Position numbers and translations under genes: made by a program | Shown here: positions 26,261-35,203 of the stretch, piece by piece | How the letters are laid out: every line of letters starts with the position of its first letter | Position numbering within the stretch: the stretch's first letter is position 1 | NCBI GenBank assembly: GCA_963817335.1 | Contig: CAWFNX010000005.1 | Location: 310,001 to 374,000, forward strand | Direction: 5' to 3' | From: AV40 sp963817335 | Lineage (GTDB): Bacteria > Verrucomicrobiota > Verrucomicrobiia > Chthoniobacterales > UBA10450 | Length of the DNA: 64,000 nt | Notes under the pieces: model-generated | Databases searched by the model: none | What the model was told of the DNA's origin: nothing | Seen by the model: only the letters and a program-made list of their open reading frames with translations

Positions 26261-28120
26261 TCATGGTCGCGTGGAGTCTGTTTCTATCTCCTTCCTCAGC
26301 TGTGTGAATTCGTTTTGCTCCGGCCGCAGCTGAATTGCGGTGTCGATTTCAACTTTTGCTTCGTCACGATGACCTCTGGCCAGAAGCGCCTTTGCCAGGA
26401 GGAAATGTATTTTGGCATTGCGCGGATCGATGTGCTCGGCCTGATGGAACCAATCTTCGGCGGCCTTGTAATCATTTTGTTCCAGCGCCACGACACCAAG
26501 GTTGTTAAGTGCGCCCCGATGTTGTCGATCGAACTGTAAGGTGACTTTATATAGGTAGGCCGCGATCTCCGGCTGTCCTTGCGCCAGCCGCAGGTTGCCC
26601 AGGGCAAAATTCGTTTCAGGATTACTTGGAACGTAGGCGTGAGCTAACAACAGTTTTTTGTCGGCTAACGCTAGGTTGCCGGATTCGAGTGCTTGCCAGC
26701 CAGAATTGTAGAGATCAAGAGCCCACAAACCCGGGTCGCGTTGTGGCCAGGCCACCGCAATCGTGGATCCGGAAAGAAGAAGAAGATAAACGAGCGCACT
26801 TCGAGAACGACTAGTCCGGATTGCCTGCCAGAAAATTAGCAAGCCAAACGCGGCGAAGATGAGCAAGCCGGGTACGGCGACGAGTCGATAACGCTCGGTG
26901 ATGAAAACCGGGAGCAGTGCCGCCAGCACGAGCAGAATTGCCGCGACAACCCAGCGTGAGCGCGGAGCCAGCCACCACCCGAGGAGAATTCCGGGCAGGG
27001 CGAATGCGGCTACGATTCCGAAATACAGTCCCGGTGGAATAACTCCTTGTTCGCGAAGATTGGTAATGATGCTCAAGTCATCGTATTGAAACGCGCTGCA
27101 GAAATTGCGAATTTTTTGGACGATTAAGCCAAGCCAATCTCCAAAGTGATGGCTGATATACGTTTTCGCCTTGTTCGACCAATAAGCCGAAACTTCGGCG
27201 TGCTTGAGCGCGCGTCCGCCAGCTGCTTCGGCCTGCGTAATTGAATCCTCGAGCATCGCGGCTTGTCCGGCGCGGAGCCCCGGAGGGAAACTCGGATAAC
27301 CATTCGCGTGCGGATTATTGCCGATCCAAAAGTTGATGCCGCTATGCGCCGAAAGAAAAACCGGATCCTTTGCGACGAAGTAATTATGAATCCAGCACGG
27401 CGACGTGCCGATCACGATACCAATAGTGACCGCGCAGAATTGCGCCGCGAGGCGGTGCCAATAGGCGGTTGGCGATTTGGATTTCAAAAGCAACGCCGCT
27501 AGCAATAACGGAAGAATGGCGAGTATTGTCGCGACGCCAGTGGCGGTGAGGCCCATCAGAGCGCCGAGCAGAAGGCATTCGAGCGGACCAGGCGATGAGT
27601 CATTTCGGACTATTCGCCAGACCACGAACCAAAAAACGAAAACGAACCAGGCCGTCGGCATGAGAACCACGGCATAAGCCTCCGCCGGAACGAAAAAGGC
27701 CCATCCGAGACCGGCGATTAGACCAACTGCACGTAGCTTGATGGCAACTGGCCGTGCCGCCTGGGAAAAAACTCGCAAGCAGATCTGGTAAATCAGCACG
27801 GCGGTTCCGGCGTCGAGGGCCGCTTGGAGCAGTCCGGGAACGAAAGGATTTTCGCCGAGAATTCGGTAGAGGAACGCCAGTAAATAGGCGTAACCGGGCA
27901 GACCATAAAATGCCAGCGGTTGGACGATGTGTCCCCGAAGGATCTCGCGGGCCCAGTCATCATAAAAATGCATGTCGCCCCGGGTCGGCAGCAGGAGCGG
28001 GGAGTGGGTGAGCCGCACAAGCGCCCAAAGGCGAATGACGAAAACCATGGCGAACACCAAGTGGCTGAGACCGAAGGAGAACCGGCCGGCCAGGGGGTCA
28101 AATTTCACCGGTGTTGGCAT
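26261..28120 (-). CDS. GT-C-type membrane protein with C-terminal TPR domain
   Basis: 619 aa. Residues 1 to about 450 form a polytopic domain with a GT-C-like first loop (TRGDMHFYDDWAREIL) and YGLPGYAYLLAFLYRI. From about 470 on there are three to four TPR units (WQALESGNLALADKKLLLAH, NFALGNLRLAQGQPEIAAYLY, NNLGVVALEQNDYKAAEDWFHQA, IHFLLAKALLARGHRDEAKVE). Membrane glycosyltransferase plus TPR is also the layout of TMTC O-mannosyltransferases. ATG 28120 is used (GTG 28126 possible). Divergent from the pilin genes, 72 bp away. Confidence 0.75.
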   Translation of the reverse strand: MPTPVKFDPLAGRFSFGLSHLVFAMVFVIRLWALVRLTHSPLLLPTRGDMHFYDDWAREILRGHIVQPLAFYGLPGYAYLLAFLYRILGENPFVPGLLQAALDAGTAVLIYQICLRVFSQAARPVAIKLRAVGLIAGLGWAFFVPAEAYAVVLMPTAWFVFVFWFVVWRIVRNDSSPGPLECLLLGALMGLTATGVATILAILPLLLAALLLKSKSPTAYWHRLAAQFCAVTIGIVIGTSPCWIHNYFVAKDPVFLSAHSGINFWIGNNPHANGYPSFPPGLRAGQAAMLEDSITQAEAAGGRALKHAEVSAYWSNKAKTYISHHFGDWLGLIVQKIRNFCSAFQYDDLSIITNLREQGVIPPGLYFGIVAAFALPGILLGWWLAPRSRWVVAAILLVLAALLPVFITERYRLVAVPGLLIFAAFGLLIFWQAIRTSRSRSALVYLLLLSGSTIAVAWPQRDPGLWALDLYNSGWQALESGNLALADKKLLLAHAYVPSNPETNFALGNLRLAQGQPEIAAYLYKVTLQFDRQHRGALNNLGVVALEQNDYKAAEDWFHQAEHIDPRNAKIHFLLAKALLARGHRDEAKVEIDTAIQLRPEQNEFTQLRKEIETDSTRP

Positions 28121-28192
28121 TAACACTGCTCATAAAAGCGCACTTCGCGGTGATCGCGGAGCGCAGTCAAACAAACCAAAGAAAGCAATAGC

Positions 28193-28594
28193 ATGTTAAA
28201 CGCCATCAACAAACGCCGCGGGGGCTTCACCCTCGTGGAAATCATGATCGTAGTTGCGATTATCGCCTTACTCGCAGCGATTGCGGTCCCGGGATTTCTC
28301 CGGGCGCGCAAACGCTCGCAGGCCAGCCGAATTCTGAACGATCTGCGAATGATCGATTCAGCGGTTGACCAGTACGCGATTGAAACTAACCGAACCACCG
28401 GTGCGACGGTTAACGTCGCCGACTGGACGAATTACCTGAAAAAGGGTTCGCTCCTGTACAACAACGGCAAAAGCCTGTTGGGAAGTGCGTACGGCGCCCA
28501 AGCCGTCGATACAATCCCGACAGTTCCGTCGGCCGATTACGCCACATTGTCTGACGTAGCCGGTGTCGGTTTCTGGTCGCCTTACGGTCCTTAG
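28193..28594 (+). CDS. Type IV prepilin-like protein, copy 1
   Basis: 133 aa. Short basic leader (MLNAINKRRGG), predicted to be cut before F12 by a prepilin peptidase, and a mature N-terminus FTLVEIMIVVAIIALLAAIA with Glu at position 5. The hydrophobic helix continues to PGFLRARKRSQASRIL. The globular part is small, lacks cysteines and ends in GVGFWSPYGP. Pseudopilin (GspG-like) or pilin function cannot be separated by sequence. Nearly identical to the next gene. Separated from it by a hairpin. Confidence 0.88.
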   Translation: MLNAINKRRGGFTLVEIMIVVAIIALLAAIAVPGFLRARKRSQASRILNDLRMIDSAVDQYAIETNRTTGATVNVADWTNYLKKGSLLYNNGKSLLGSAYGAQAVDTIPTVPSADYATLSDVAGVGFWSPYGP

Positions 28595-28603
28595 GAATCT
28601 GAC

Positions 28604-28653
28604 GATTCATTCTCCTGTCATTCGCGGCTGTCCGGAATGGCAGGGAATGAGTC
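28604..28653 (+). terminator. Hairpin between the two prepilin genes
   Basis: Imperfect inverted repeat: left arm 28604-28622 and right arm 28636-28653 (for example CATT facing AATG, GATTCATT facing AATGAGTC) with a 13-base GC-rich loop. It starts 10 bp after the stop of copy 1. There is no T-tract, so it may stabilise or attenuate the mRNA rather than terminate it fully. Confidence 0.45.
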
Positions 28654-28716
28654 GTGAGAGGCGGAAAAAGTTCCGGACATCGCGGCTCTCCCAAAAATAA
28701 CAAACGCAATCATATT

Positions 28717-29118
28717 ATGTTAAAGAAACTTCAAACCAAACACGCCGGATTCACCCTGGTGGAGATCATGATCGTAGTTGCAATCATCGCGCTGCTCGCG
28801 GCAATCGCGGTCCCCGGATTTCTTCGGGCGCGTAAACGTTCGCAAGCTAGCCGAATTCTGAACGACCTGCGTATGATTGACTCTGCGGTCGATCAGTACG
28901 CGATCGAAACCGGGCGGACTACCGGAGCTACCGTTGCCGTGGCCGATTGGACTAACTACGTGAAGAAGAACTCACTGCTCTTCAACACAGGCAAGAGTAT
29001 GTTAGGCTCCGATTACGGCGCTCAAGCGGTCGATACAATCCCGTCAGTTCCGTCGGCCGATTACGCCACGCTGTCTGACGTAGCTGGGGTGGGCTTCTGG
29101 TCGCCTTACGGACCGTAA
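28717..29118 (+). CDS. Type IV prepilin-like protein, copy 2
   Basis: 133 aa. Leader MLKKLQTKHAG, then the same FTLVEIMIVV helix with Glu5. It differs from copy 1 at only about twenty positions, mostly in the leader and in the middle of the globular part, and shares the GFWSPYGP end. ATG 28717 gives a leader of the same length as copy 1; an earlier in-frame start would not. Tandem gene duplication is the simplest explanation. Confidence 0.88.
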   Translation: MLKKLQTKHAGFTLVEIMIVVAIIALLAAIAVPGFLRARKRSQASRILNDLRMIDSAVDQYAIETGRTTGATVAVADWTNYVKKNSLLFNTGKSMLGSDYGAQAVDTIPSVPSADYATLSDVAGVGFWSPYGP

Positions 29119-29147
29119 ACCGCCGGTTACTAATCCTCTGATGACCG

Positions 29148-29176
29148 GCCGGCCCTTCCATAGTTGAAGGGTCGGC
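29148..29176 (+). terminator. GC-rich hairpin after prepilin copy 2
   Basis: Stem GCCGGCCCTTC paired with GAAGGGTCGGC (one G-T wobble), loop CATAGTT. Begins 29 bp after the stop codon. No T-run follows, so termination strength is uncertain; the downstream gene starts 28 bp later. Confidence 0.5.
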
Positions 29177-29204
29177 TCGGTTGTACAGAGAGAAAAACAA
29201 GCTA

Positions 29205-31364
29205 ATGCGTGCCTCAGCCCCATTCGTTAGAGAAAACCCGACCCGAAATCAAATCCCGGTTCGAAAAGGATTCAGAGCGTTTCTCCGCCGAGTCGCCACT
29301 ACGCACTGGTTGCGCTGCGCGATTATCGCCGCCGCCGGAATAGTAATTCACAGTCCGGCTCTCCAAGGCCAGCGGATTTGGGACGACCAATACCTCGTCC
29401 ACCAAAACCCATTCATTAAGAGTCCGCTTCTTCTTTTAGAATCGTTTCGGCATTATCTGTTTGCCGATTCCTACTCCCCACATTACCGCCCGGTCCAGAA
29501 TATCTCGTACTGCTTTGATTACTGGCTCTGGAATGACAACGAGTTTGGGTTTCATCTCAGTAACGTGCTGCTTCACGTAACTGCCGCCATTCTGCTGTAT
29601 TTTTTGCTTCGGCAACTGCTCATCTCGTTTCGTCTGTCGAGCGCCACCGATGCTGTTCGACAAGAAAAACTCCTGGGTGCGCCCTGGGTGTCCACCATCG
29701 CTTGGCTTATCGCGTTAGTGTGGGTGGTCCACCCCGTTCATAGCGCGGCTGTTGATTATATTTCGGGCCGCGCTGACAGCCTCGCGTTCGTTTTTTCGTC
29801 CGCGGCTTGGCTCCTTTTCATTTACTCCAAAGGCGCGTCGCGATCCGCTCTTCGCATTGGCGGCCAGGTGCTGGCGGCGATTTTGGTTCTCGCTGCGCTG
29901 TGCTCCCGCGAAATTGCCCTGATTTGGATCCTGCTTTTCATCCTTCATTCCTGGTTGTTTGGCGGGGCGACGCCCGCGCGAACACGGATTTACATTACGA
30001 TTGCGTGTGTTGCACTTGTCGGTGTGTATGCCGGTTTGCGTAGTTTGCCCGGTGTTAGGCAATCTTTTCCCGCCCCGCCTGAATACAGCGGCGCGGTTCG
30101 GGCCGTCCTAATGGCCCGGGCACTCGGCGATTACAGCCGCCTCTTGATATGGCCATCCACATTGTACATGGAGCGCACCGTTTTCCTTCCGAACCATTAT
30201 GAAAGTCTGCAGAGTTGGCGGCGAACGATCGGTACGGAGTACCTTTCGATTTTAGGCCTACTCACTCTTGCCGTGCTCATCGCTAGCCTGTTAAAGCGCG
30301 ACCGCTGGCGAAAGACCCGTGCGTTCGGCGCGGCCTGGTTCCTCCTCGGCTATTTGCCAATTTCGAACATCGTTCAACTTAACGCGACTGTAGCCGAACA
30401 TTGGCTCTATTTGCCCAGCGTTGGCTTGCTCATATTCGTTGCCGGTTGGGCGTGTCTTGTGCCAGCAAGATTCCGCGCCCCCATCACTGCACTGGCGGTT
30501 CTGTTCGTTGTGGGATTCGCCGCTCGTAGCTTTGTCCGAAGTGGAGATTGGACGGACGAGGAAACATTCTACAAACGCACGTTTGAAGCAGGGAGTCGCA
30601 GCGCGAGAGTCGCTGGCAATCTCGGTCAGGTCTATGCAGCCCACGGAAAATATTCCGAGGCGGAAAAAATATTCCGATCAGTGCTTGATCAAAACCCCGA
30701 TTATCCGATTGCGCAAAACAATCTCGCCAGTGTCCTCGCTCGTGAAGGCAAGAACGCAGAGGCCGAAGCGATCTTCGCGACGATTGAAAAGAACTCGGCC
30801 AAAACTCGAGAAGAGTACCCCCGGACATGGCTTGGAGCTCTCAATCTTGCTTACGTCCGACACAATGCCCATAAGGACGACGCCGCGCTTGCGATTCTCG
30901 ATCGCGCGCATGCGGATTACCCGGAAGTATGGGAGCTGATTCGTTTAAAGGCCGAGATTGTTCGTGAACATGTTGGGCCCGAGGCAGCGCTTCGGCTGGT
31001 TCAGGATTTTTCGCGGGCGAATTGGTGGCACCAGGGAGCTGCCATTGCCTTGGGACGACTTTATATGCAGAGCGGCGATGTGGATCGGGCCGAGGCGGCA
31101 TTACAGCTTGCGGCGAGTCTCGACGTTCACGGCACGGAAGCGCTGAGGCTTTTGGTCGAGATGCGAGTTCGCCAAAATCGTTTCGAAGAAGCCTACCAGT
31201 TGCAGCGCCGCGCGGTCGCTCGCCAGCCCGACCAACCTAGCCAATACGCTTTGCTTTCCGACATTTTGGAAAAGATGGGACGAACAAAAGAATCGCAAGC
31301 CGCGCTTGCACAAATGTCACGTTTGCAAGCATTGGCTGTCACTTCACCGTCCCAATCGCTCTGA
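29205..31364 (+). CDS. TMTC-like polytopic membrane protein with C-terminal TPRs
   Basis: 719 aa. N-terminal half: about ten membrane helices, first extracytoplasmic loop with IWDDQYLVHQNPF (the WDD acidic motif), HYRPVQNISYCFDYWLW and FHLSNVLLHV, a signature shared with eukaryotic TMTC O-mannosyltransferases and bacterial GT-C/TPR proteins. C-terminal third: TPR units from AGNLGQVYAAHGKYSEAEKIFRSVL onward. ATG 29205 lies after GAGAG; a TTG at 29181 is an alternative. Together with 26261 it brackets the pilin genes, so pilin glycosylation is a reasonable guess. Confidence 0.78.
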   Translation: MRASAPFVRENPTRNQIPVRKGFRAFLRRVATTHWLRCAIIAAAGIVIHSPALQGQRIWDDQYLVHQNPFIKSPLLLLESFRHYLFADSYSPHYRPVQNISYCFDYWLWNDNEFGFHLSNVLLHVTAAILLYFLLRQLLISFRLSSATDAVRQEKLLGAPWVSTIAWLIALVWVVHPVHSAAVDYISGRADSLAFVFSSAAWLLFIYSKGASRSALRIGGQVLAAILVLAALCSREIALIWILLFILHSWLFGGATPARTRIYITIACVALVGVYAGLRSLPGVRQSFPAPPEYSGAVRAVLMARALGDYSRLLIWPSTLYMERTVFLPNHYESLQSWRRTIGTEYLSILGLLTLAVLIASLLKRDRWRKTRAFGAAWFLLGYLPISNIVQLNATVAEHWLYLPSVGLLIFVAGWACLVPARFRAPITALAVLFVVGFAARSFVRSGDWTDEETFYKRTFEAGSRSARVAGNLGQVYAAHGKYSEAEKIFRSVLDQNPDYPIAQNNLASVLAREGKNAEAEAIFATIEKNSAKTREEYPRTWLGALNLAYVRHNAHKDDAALAILDRAHADYPEVWELIRLKAEIVREHVGPEAALRLVQDFSRANWWHQGAAIALGRLYMQSGDVDRAEAALQLAASLDVHGTEALRLLVEMRVRQNRFEEAYQLQRRAVARQPDQPSQYALLSDILEKMGRTKESQAALAQMSRLQALAVTSPSQSL

Positions 31365-31424
31365 TTTAACCAGTCGGGGTTTGGCGTCGCAGGGGTTACG
31401 CCTGCATGTTACGGTTTGCCCCGG

Positions 31425-32420
31425 ATGCAGATTTTCGTTCTCGGCGCAGGCGCTATCGGAAGTCTTTACGGTGCCAAACTGGCCGCCGGGAATGATGACG
31501 TGACCCTTGTCGGTCGTCCCGATCACGTCCGCGCAATCAACGAACGCGGTTTAACGATCGAAGGCCTTGAACAACAAATCGTTCACGTCCGCGCGGCCAC
31601 CCACATCGAACGGATTGCGTCCGACACACTGATCTTGTTGACCACAAAACTTCCGGCAACCGCCAGTGCGCTTCAGCCGATAGCGCCACTGGTTCGCGAT
31701 GACACAACGATCGTTGCCCTGCAAAACGGACTTAACAGTGATGAGATCGCGCGCGGGGCACTCGGCGACCGAGGCAACGTTCTTCGTGGGATTACTCAGT
31801 TCGGCGCCATTTTTGAACAGCCGGGCGTGATTCGGTACATGGCGAAAGGCTACACCCTGCTTGAAGACCACCAGCGCGCCCCGGACATCGCAACGATTTT
31901 TAACGCTGCCGGATTAGATTGCCGGATCTGTCCGGACATCAAAACCGAAGCATGGCGAAAGCTGATCTTCAATTGTGTGGTCAACCCGATTACGACAATC
32001 GTCGGGTGCAAAGTTGGCGGGATTGTCGATCCGACTTTGGATCGACTGAAGGAGCTGATCGTTAGTGAGTGTTTGGCCGTTGCGTGCGCTGAAGGCATCG
32101 ATCTAGAAGGAGATCTATTGGGTGAAATTAATGCCACCTATGCCGGATCTCAGAACATTGTCTCGATGCAACAGGACCTGGTGCGCAATCGCCCAACGGA
32201 AATAGATTATCTGAATGGGACGGTCGCGGCGCTTGGCGCGCATCACCGCCTGGAATGTCCGGTGAACGAAGGACTGACCCGCATTATCAAGGCGATGGAA
32301 GCCACGTCCAAAGACAACAGAGGCGGCCCACGCTTGCCGCCTCAGGAATTACCAACAAAAACAACCACCCGGACCGGCGTGAGGGCGCCGGAAACTTCAT
32401 CCAGCGAAATTATTCGCTGA
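31425..32420 (+). CDS. panE: 2-dehydropantoate 2-reductase (ketopantoate reductase)
   Basis: 331 aa. NADPH-dependent reduction of ketopantoate to pantoate in coenzyme A synthesis. Signatures: IFVLGAGAIGSLYGAKLA (Rossmann), ILLTTKLPATASAL, ALQNGLNSDE, the catalytic-Lys region IKTEAWRKLIFNCVVNPITTIVG, and the C-terminal helix SMQQDLVRNRPTEIDYLNG. The last about 40 residues after KAMEAT are Thr/Ser/Pro rich and look like an unrelated tail. ATG 31425 is preferred to TTG 31416. Confidence 0.88.
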   Translation: MQIFVLGAGAIGSLYGAKLAAGNDDVTLVGRPDHVRAINERGLTIEGLEQQIVHVRAATHIERIASDTLILLTTKLPATASALQPIAPLVRDDTTIVALQNGLNSDEIARGALGDRGNVLRGITQFGAIFEQPGVIRYMAKGYTLLEDHQRAPDIATIFNAAGLDCRICPDIKTEAWRKLIFNCVVNPITTIVGCKVGGIVDPTLDRLKELIVSECLAVACAEGIDLEGDLLGEINATYAGSQNIVSMQQDLVRNRPTEIDYLNGTVAALGAHHRLECPVNEGLTRIIKAMEATSKDNRGGPRLPPQELPTKTTTRTGVRAPETSSSEIIR

Positions 32421-32526
32421 TGATTAATCGTTTGTTGCCGAGTGGCCGCCTACGCGGTCCAGCTGGTACGCTGTGGTCGGAATCACACCGAGACGATCGC
32501 AGGATTGCCGGCAGGCAGAACCTGTG

Positions 32527-32730
32527 ATGAGAGCTACGCACCTCTTACTTTTTACTACTTGTTGTTTTGAGGTTGCGACGCTCTTGTTCGGAGCAGCAAA
32601 AGCCGATGCGCAAACCGCGACCGAAATCGCGATCGCTGCGCATCGAACCGACCAACCGCACAAGCCGCTTAGCTTTGTTACAGTTGTCATGGAAAAAGGA
32701 TCGGTCTTTGGTTGGGTAAAGGCAAGTTAA
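32527..32730 (+). CDS. Possible small secreted protein
   Basis: 67 aa. The first about 27 residues look like a signal peptide (RATHLLLFTTCCFEVATLLFGAAKADA), the rest is short and without motif. It is the only plausible gene in the 329-bp gap 32421-32749; the remainder of that gap shows nothing recognisable. Support is limited to the signal-like start, so it could be chance. Confidence 0.3.
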   Translation: MRATHLLLFTTCCFEVATLLFGAAKADAQTATEIAIAAHRTDQPHKPLSFVTVVMEKGSVFGWVKAS

Positions 32731-32749
32731 ATCGCTGGTTAGGCCGGAG

Positions 32750-35203
32750 CTATTCCTGCCGCAAGAAATGTTCCAGCCGAAGTCGGTCCAAACGTTCGCG
32801 CGCCTCACTGCTACGGCTTCCGCCCGCCGCTGCGAGTTTTTCGTAAATAGCGGCAGCCGCTTGCCATTTTGAATCTGTTTCCAGTAACTGGCCTGCGTTG
32901 AATCCCGCCTTGTAAAACCAAAAGAATTCCCGCGGCCGCTCCGAGCGCGTCGCCTCTTCCAGAATTGTGTAAAAGCTGGCCAGAGCGCCCGCGCGATCGG
33001 ATTTCTTTTCCAAGCAAAGTCCTTTTTTGAAAAGAGCCTGGTTGCGCCAATGGGCGGGCGCTTCGCGGTCCGACGCCAGTCGATCGTAAGCCTCTATTGC
33101 TCGCTGATAATTCTGCGGGTCGCTCGCGGCCAATTCGAAAAAAATGTCGCCTTTCCCGCAAATCGCTTCGCGCTTCTCTCCGGGCCGTGCAGCTCCGTTT
33201 AAGACTTCATCATAAAGAGCCAGCGCGTCCTGCGGTTTTCCCAATTTGCGTTCGATAACCGCTTGCTCGTTTCGCGCTGCCCATTTGAATTCGCCATTCA
33301 ACTGCACTACCCGGTCGAACAGGACAATCGCCCGGTCGAGCGATTGCGGCGTGATGCTGGCCATCGCCGCTTCGCCGGCAAAAAAGAGAGCGCGCTCGGT
33401 TAGCGGTCCTTTTGGGTCTTCTTCCGTCAATAGCTCGAACTGGGTTTCCGCATTGGCAAAATCTTCCTGCCGAAAATAAATCTCGCCCTCCTTCATCCGA
33501 ACGGACGGCAGGAGCGCGGACTTGTCGTGTTGCTGAACGAATTTTTTAGCGAGCTCGATCGCCTTTGTTTCGCCACCGGGCGTGGCGTCCTCGATCCAGA
33601 TTGCGAGATACTCACCGCGTTCCTGCGCGGTCGCATTTGGTTTCGATTCTGTCGCCCGCGCCAAATCCTTGCGCGCTTCGTCGATCCGCGGTGGGGTGGC
33701 GTGAAAGGCGAGTTCAGCCAACGCGACCCATGCTTCCGCAGCTCGCTCGCTTTTCGGAAATTCGCGCAAAAAACTATTTAACGAATTGCTCGCGCGCGGA
33801 TCGCCTTTGCCCGCTTCGGTGAGACCGGCTTCCAACCGCAGATCTGCCTGCGATTTTTGGTCGCTCGTCTTCGTTCCAAGTTGTTCCACATTGGCGATGA
33901 ATCGCGTTTCATCTCCTTCTTGCAGCGCGCCGAGCGCGGCGTTAAACGTCGCAACCGAAGCTAATTGCGCATTCGAGGCCGCAACCTTCTCGAAATCCGC
34001 ACTGGCCGCGTCGAACCGCCGGGTCCGATAATTGATCTCGGCCGTGAGAAGATTCACCCGGTCCAGGATGGCGGGTTCTGGTCGCAAGCCACGTGCTTCG
34101 TCCAAGATTGCGAGCGCCTCTTCGAATCGGCGCTCTTCCACGTCGAAGCGTGCGAAGTCGAGCAGCGCTGGAGCGAGCGCGGCATTTTGAGGGTGATTTT
34201 TCCGCAACGCGGTAAACGAGTCGAGCGCTCGATCTCTGCGGCCAATCCTCAAATCGAACCGCGCGAGATACCATTGGGCTAAGGCGCGCCGCGGCTGGGC
34301 CAGGTCCTTGCCCCAACGATCGAGCTCAGTTCGAGACGGCTTGCGTTCCGCGCGATAGAGCTCGTCGAGTTTCGCAAAAATTCTTGGAAGATCGACGTCG
34401 TGGGGATGGTGTTCGATAAAATTTTCGAGGGCGTCGTCGCCGGTTTCCGGCGTGCCGAGCTGGAGGTGGGTATCCGCCAGCGCGAAGAGCACCGCAGTTA
34501 AAGTCTCATGGGTGGCGCCTTCGGGTTGTTTTAAAATTGAATCGAAGTCTCCGATTGCGCGATCAGGACGGTGAAGGGCAAGCTCAAGACGTCCGCGCAG
34601 GAAATGGCGTTGTTTTTTCTCGGCGATCGTTGTGGGTTGGGTTTTCTCCAGTAAACGTCGGGCGTTCGTCGCGTCGGATTTATCGAGATAAATCTCAATT
34701 GCTCGAAGTTGGGCGCGAACGTTCCATTTTGGATCGCGAAATAAAACGCCGAAGTTTTTCAGCGCTTCATCTTCCCTTCCCAAAGCCCGCAACATTTCGG
34801 CGGCGCCAAAAAGGGCTTCTGCCTGAAGGCTTGAGGCGCCATCGGCGGCTATGCGCTGGTAGAGGGACAACGCTTCGGCATTGCGATGCATGCTCGCGAG
34901 GAGCTGAGCGTGCCAAAAGATTGAAGATGCACTTTGCTGGAGGCGCGGATCGTCGGCCAATTTCAGCGCGTCTGCCGTTTGATTGGCTGCGACCAGTGCT
35001 TCAAGCAGTTTTTCTGCAACAGCTCGCCAATCCGATTCGGTTAAGCTTTGCTTCATTAATGCTTGCAACCGAGTGACCGCGACCTCCGGCACACCTTCGT
35101 TCAATGGGCGGGCGGCTTCGGCCAGTTGATTTGAAATTTCCGCGTGGCCAAGTGAGGCAAATGCAATCAGCAGCGCCGCGGCTAGATTTCGGGCTTGCTT
35201 CAT
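32750..35203 (-). CDS. Large exported TPR-repeat protein
   Basis: 817 aa. Signal peptide (KQARNLAAALLIAFASLGHA) then TPR-type helical hairpins over nearly the entire length, for example ALKLADDPRLQQSASSIFW, EALSLYQRIAADGASSLQAEALFGAAEML and YQRAIEAYDRL. Probably a periplasmic or envelope scaffold; no enzymatic domain is seen. ATG 35203 overlaps the uvrA stop as ATGA. It is unusual for an exported TPR protein to be coupled to uvrA. A longer in-frame upstream reading lies wholly inside uvrA and is not protein-like. Confidence 0.8.
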   Translation of the reverse strand: MKQARNLAAALLIAFASLGHAEISNQLAEAARPLNEGVPEVAVTRLQALMKQSLTESDWRAVAEKLLEALVAANQTADALKLADDPRLQQSASSIFWHAQLLASMHRNAEALSLYQRIAADGASSLQAEALFGAAEMLRALGREDEALKNFGVLFRDPKWNVRAQLRAIEIYLDKSDATNARRLLEKTQPTTIAEKKQRHFLRGRLELALHRPDRAIGDFDSILKQPEGATHETLTAVLFALADTHLQLGTPETGDDALENFIEHHPHDVDLPRIFAKLDELYRAERKPSRTELDRWGKDLAQPRRALAQWYLARFDLRIGRRDRALDSFTALRKNHPQNAALAPALLDFARFDVEERRFEEALAILDEARGLRPEPAILDRVNLLTAEINYRTRRFDAASADFEKVAASNAQLASVATFNAALGALQEGDETRFIANVEQLGTKTSDQKSQADLRLEAGLTEAGKGDPRASNSLNSFLREFPKSERAAEAWVALAELAFHATPPRIDEARKDLARATESKPNATAQERGEYLAIWIEDATPGGETKAIELAKKFVQQHDKSALLPSVRMKEGEIYFRQEDFANAETQFELLTEEDPKGPLTERALFFAGEAAMASITPQSLDRAIVLFDRVVQLNGEFKWAARNEQAVIERKLGKPQDALALYDEVLNGAARPGEKREAICGKGDIFFELAASDPQNYQRAIEAYDRLASDREAPAHWRNQALFKKGLCLEKKSDRAGALASFYTILEEATRSERPREFFWFYKAGFNAGQLLETDSKWQAAAAIYEKLAAAGGSRSSEARERLDRLRLEHFLRQE

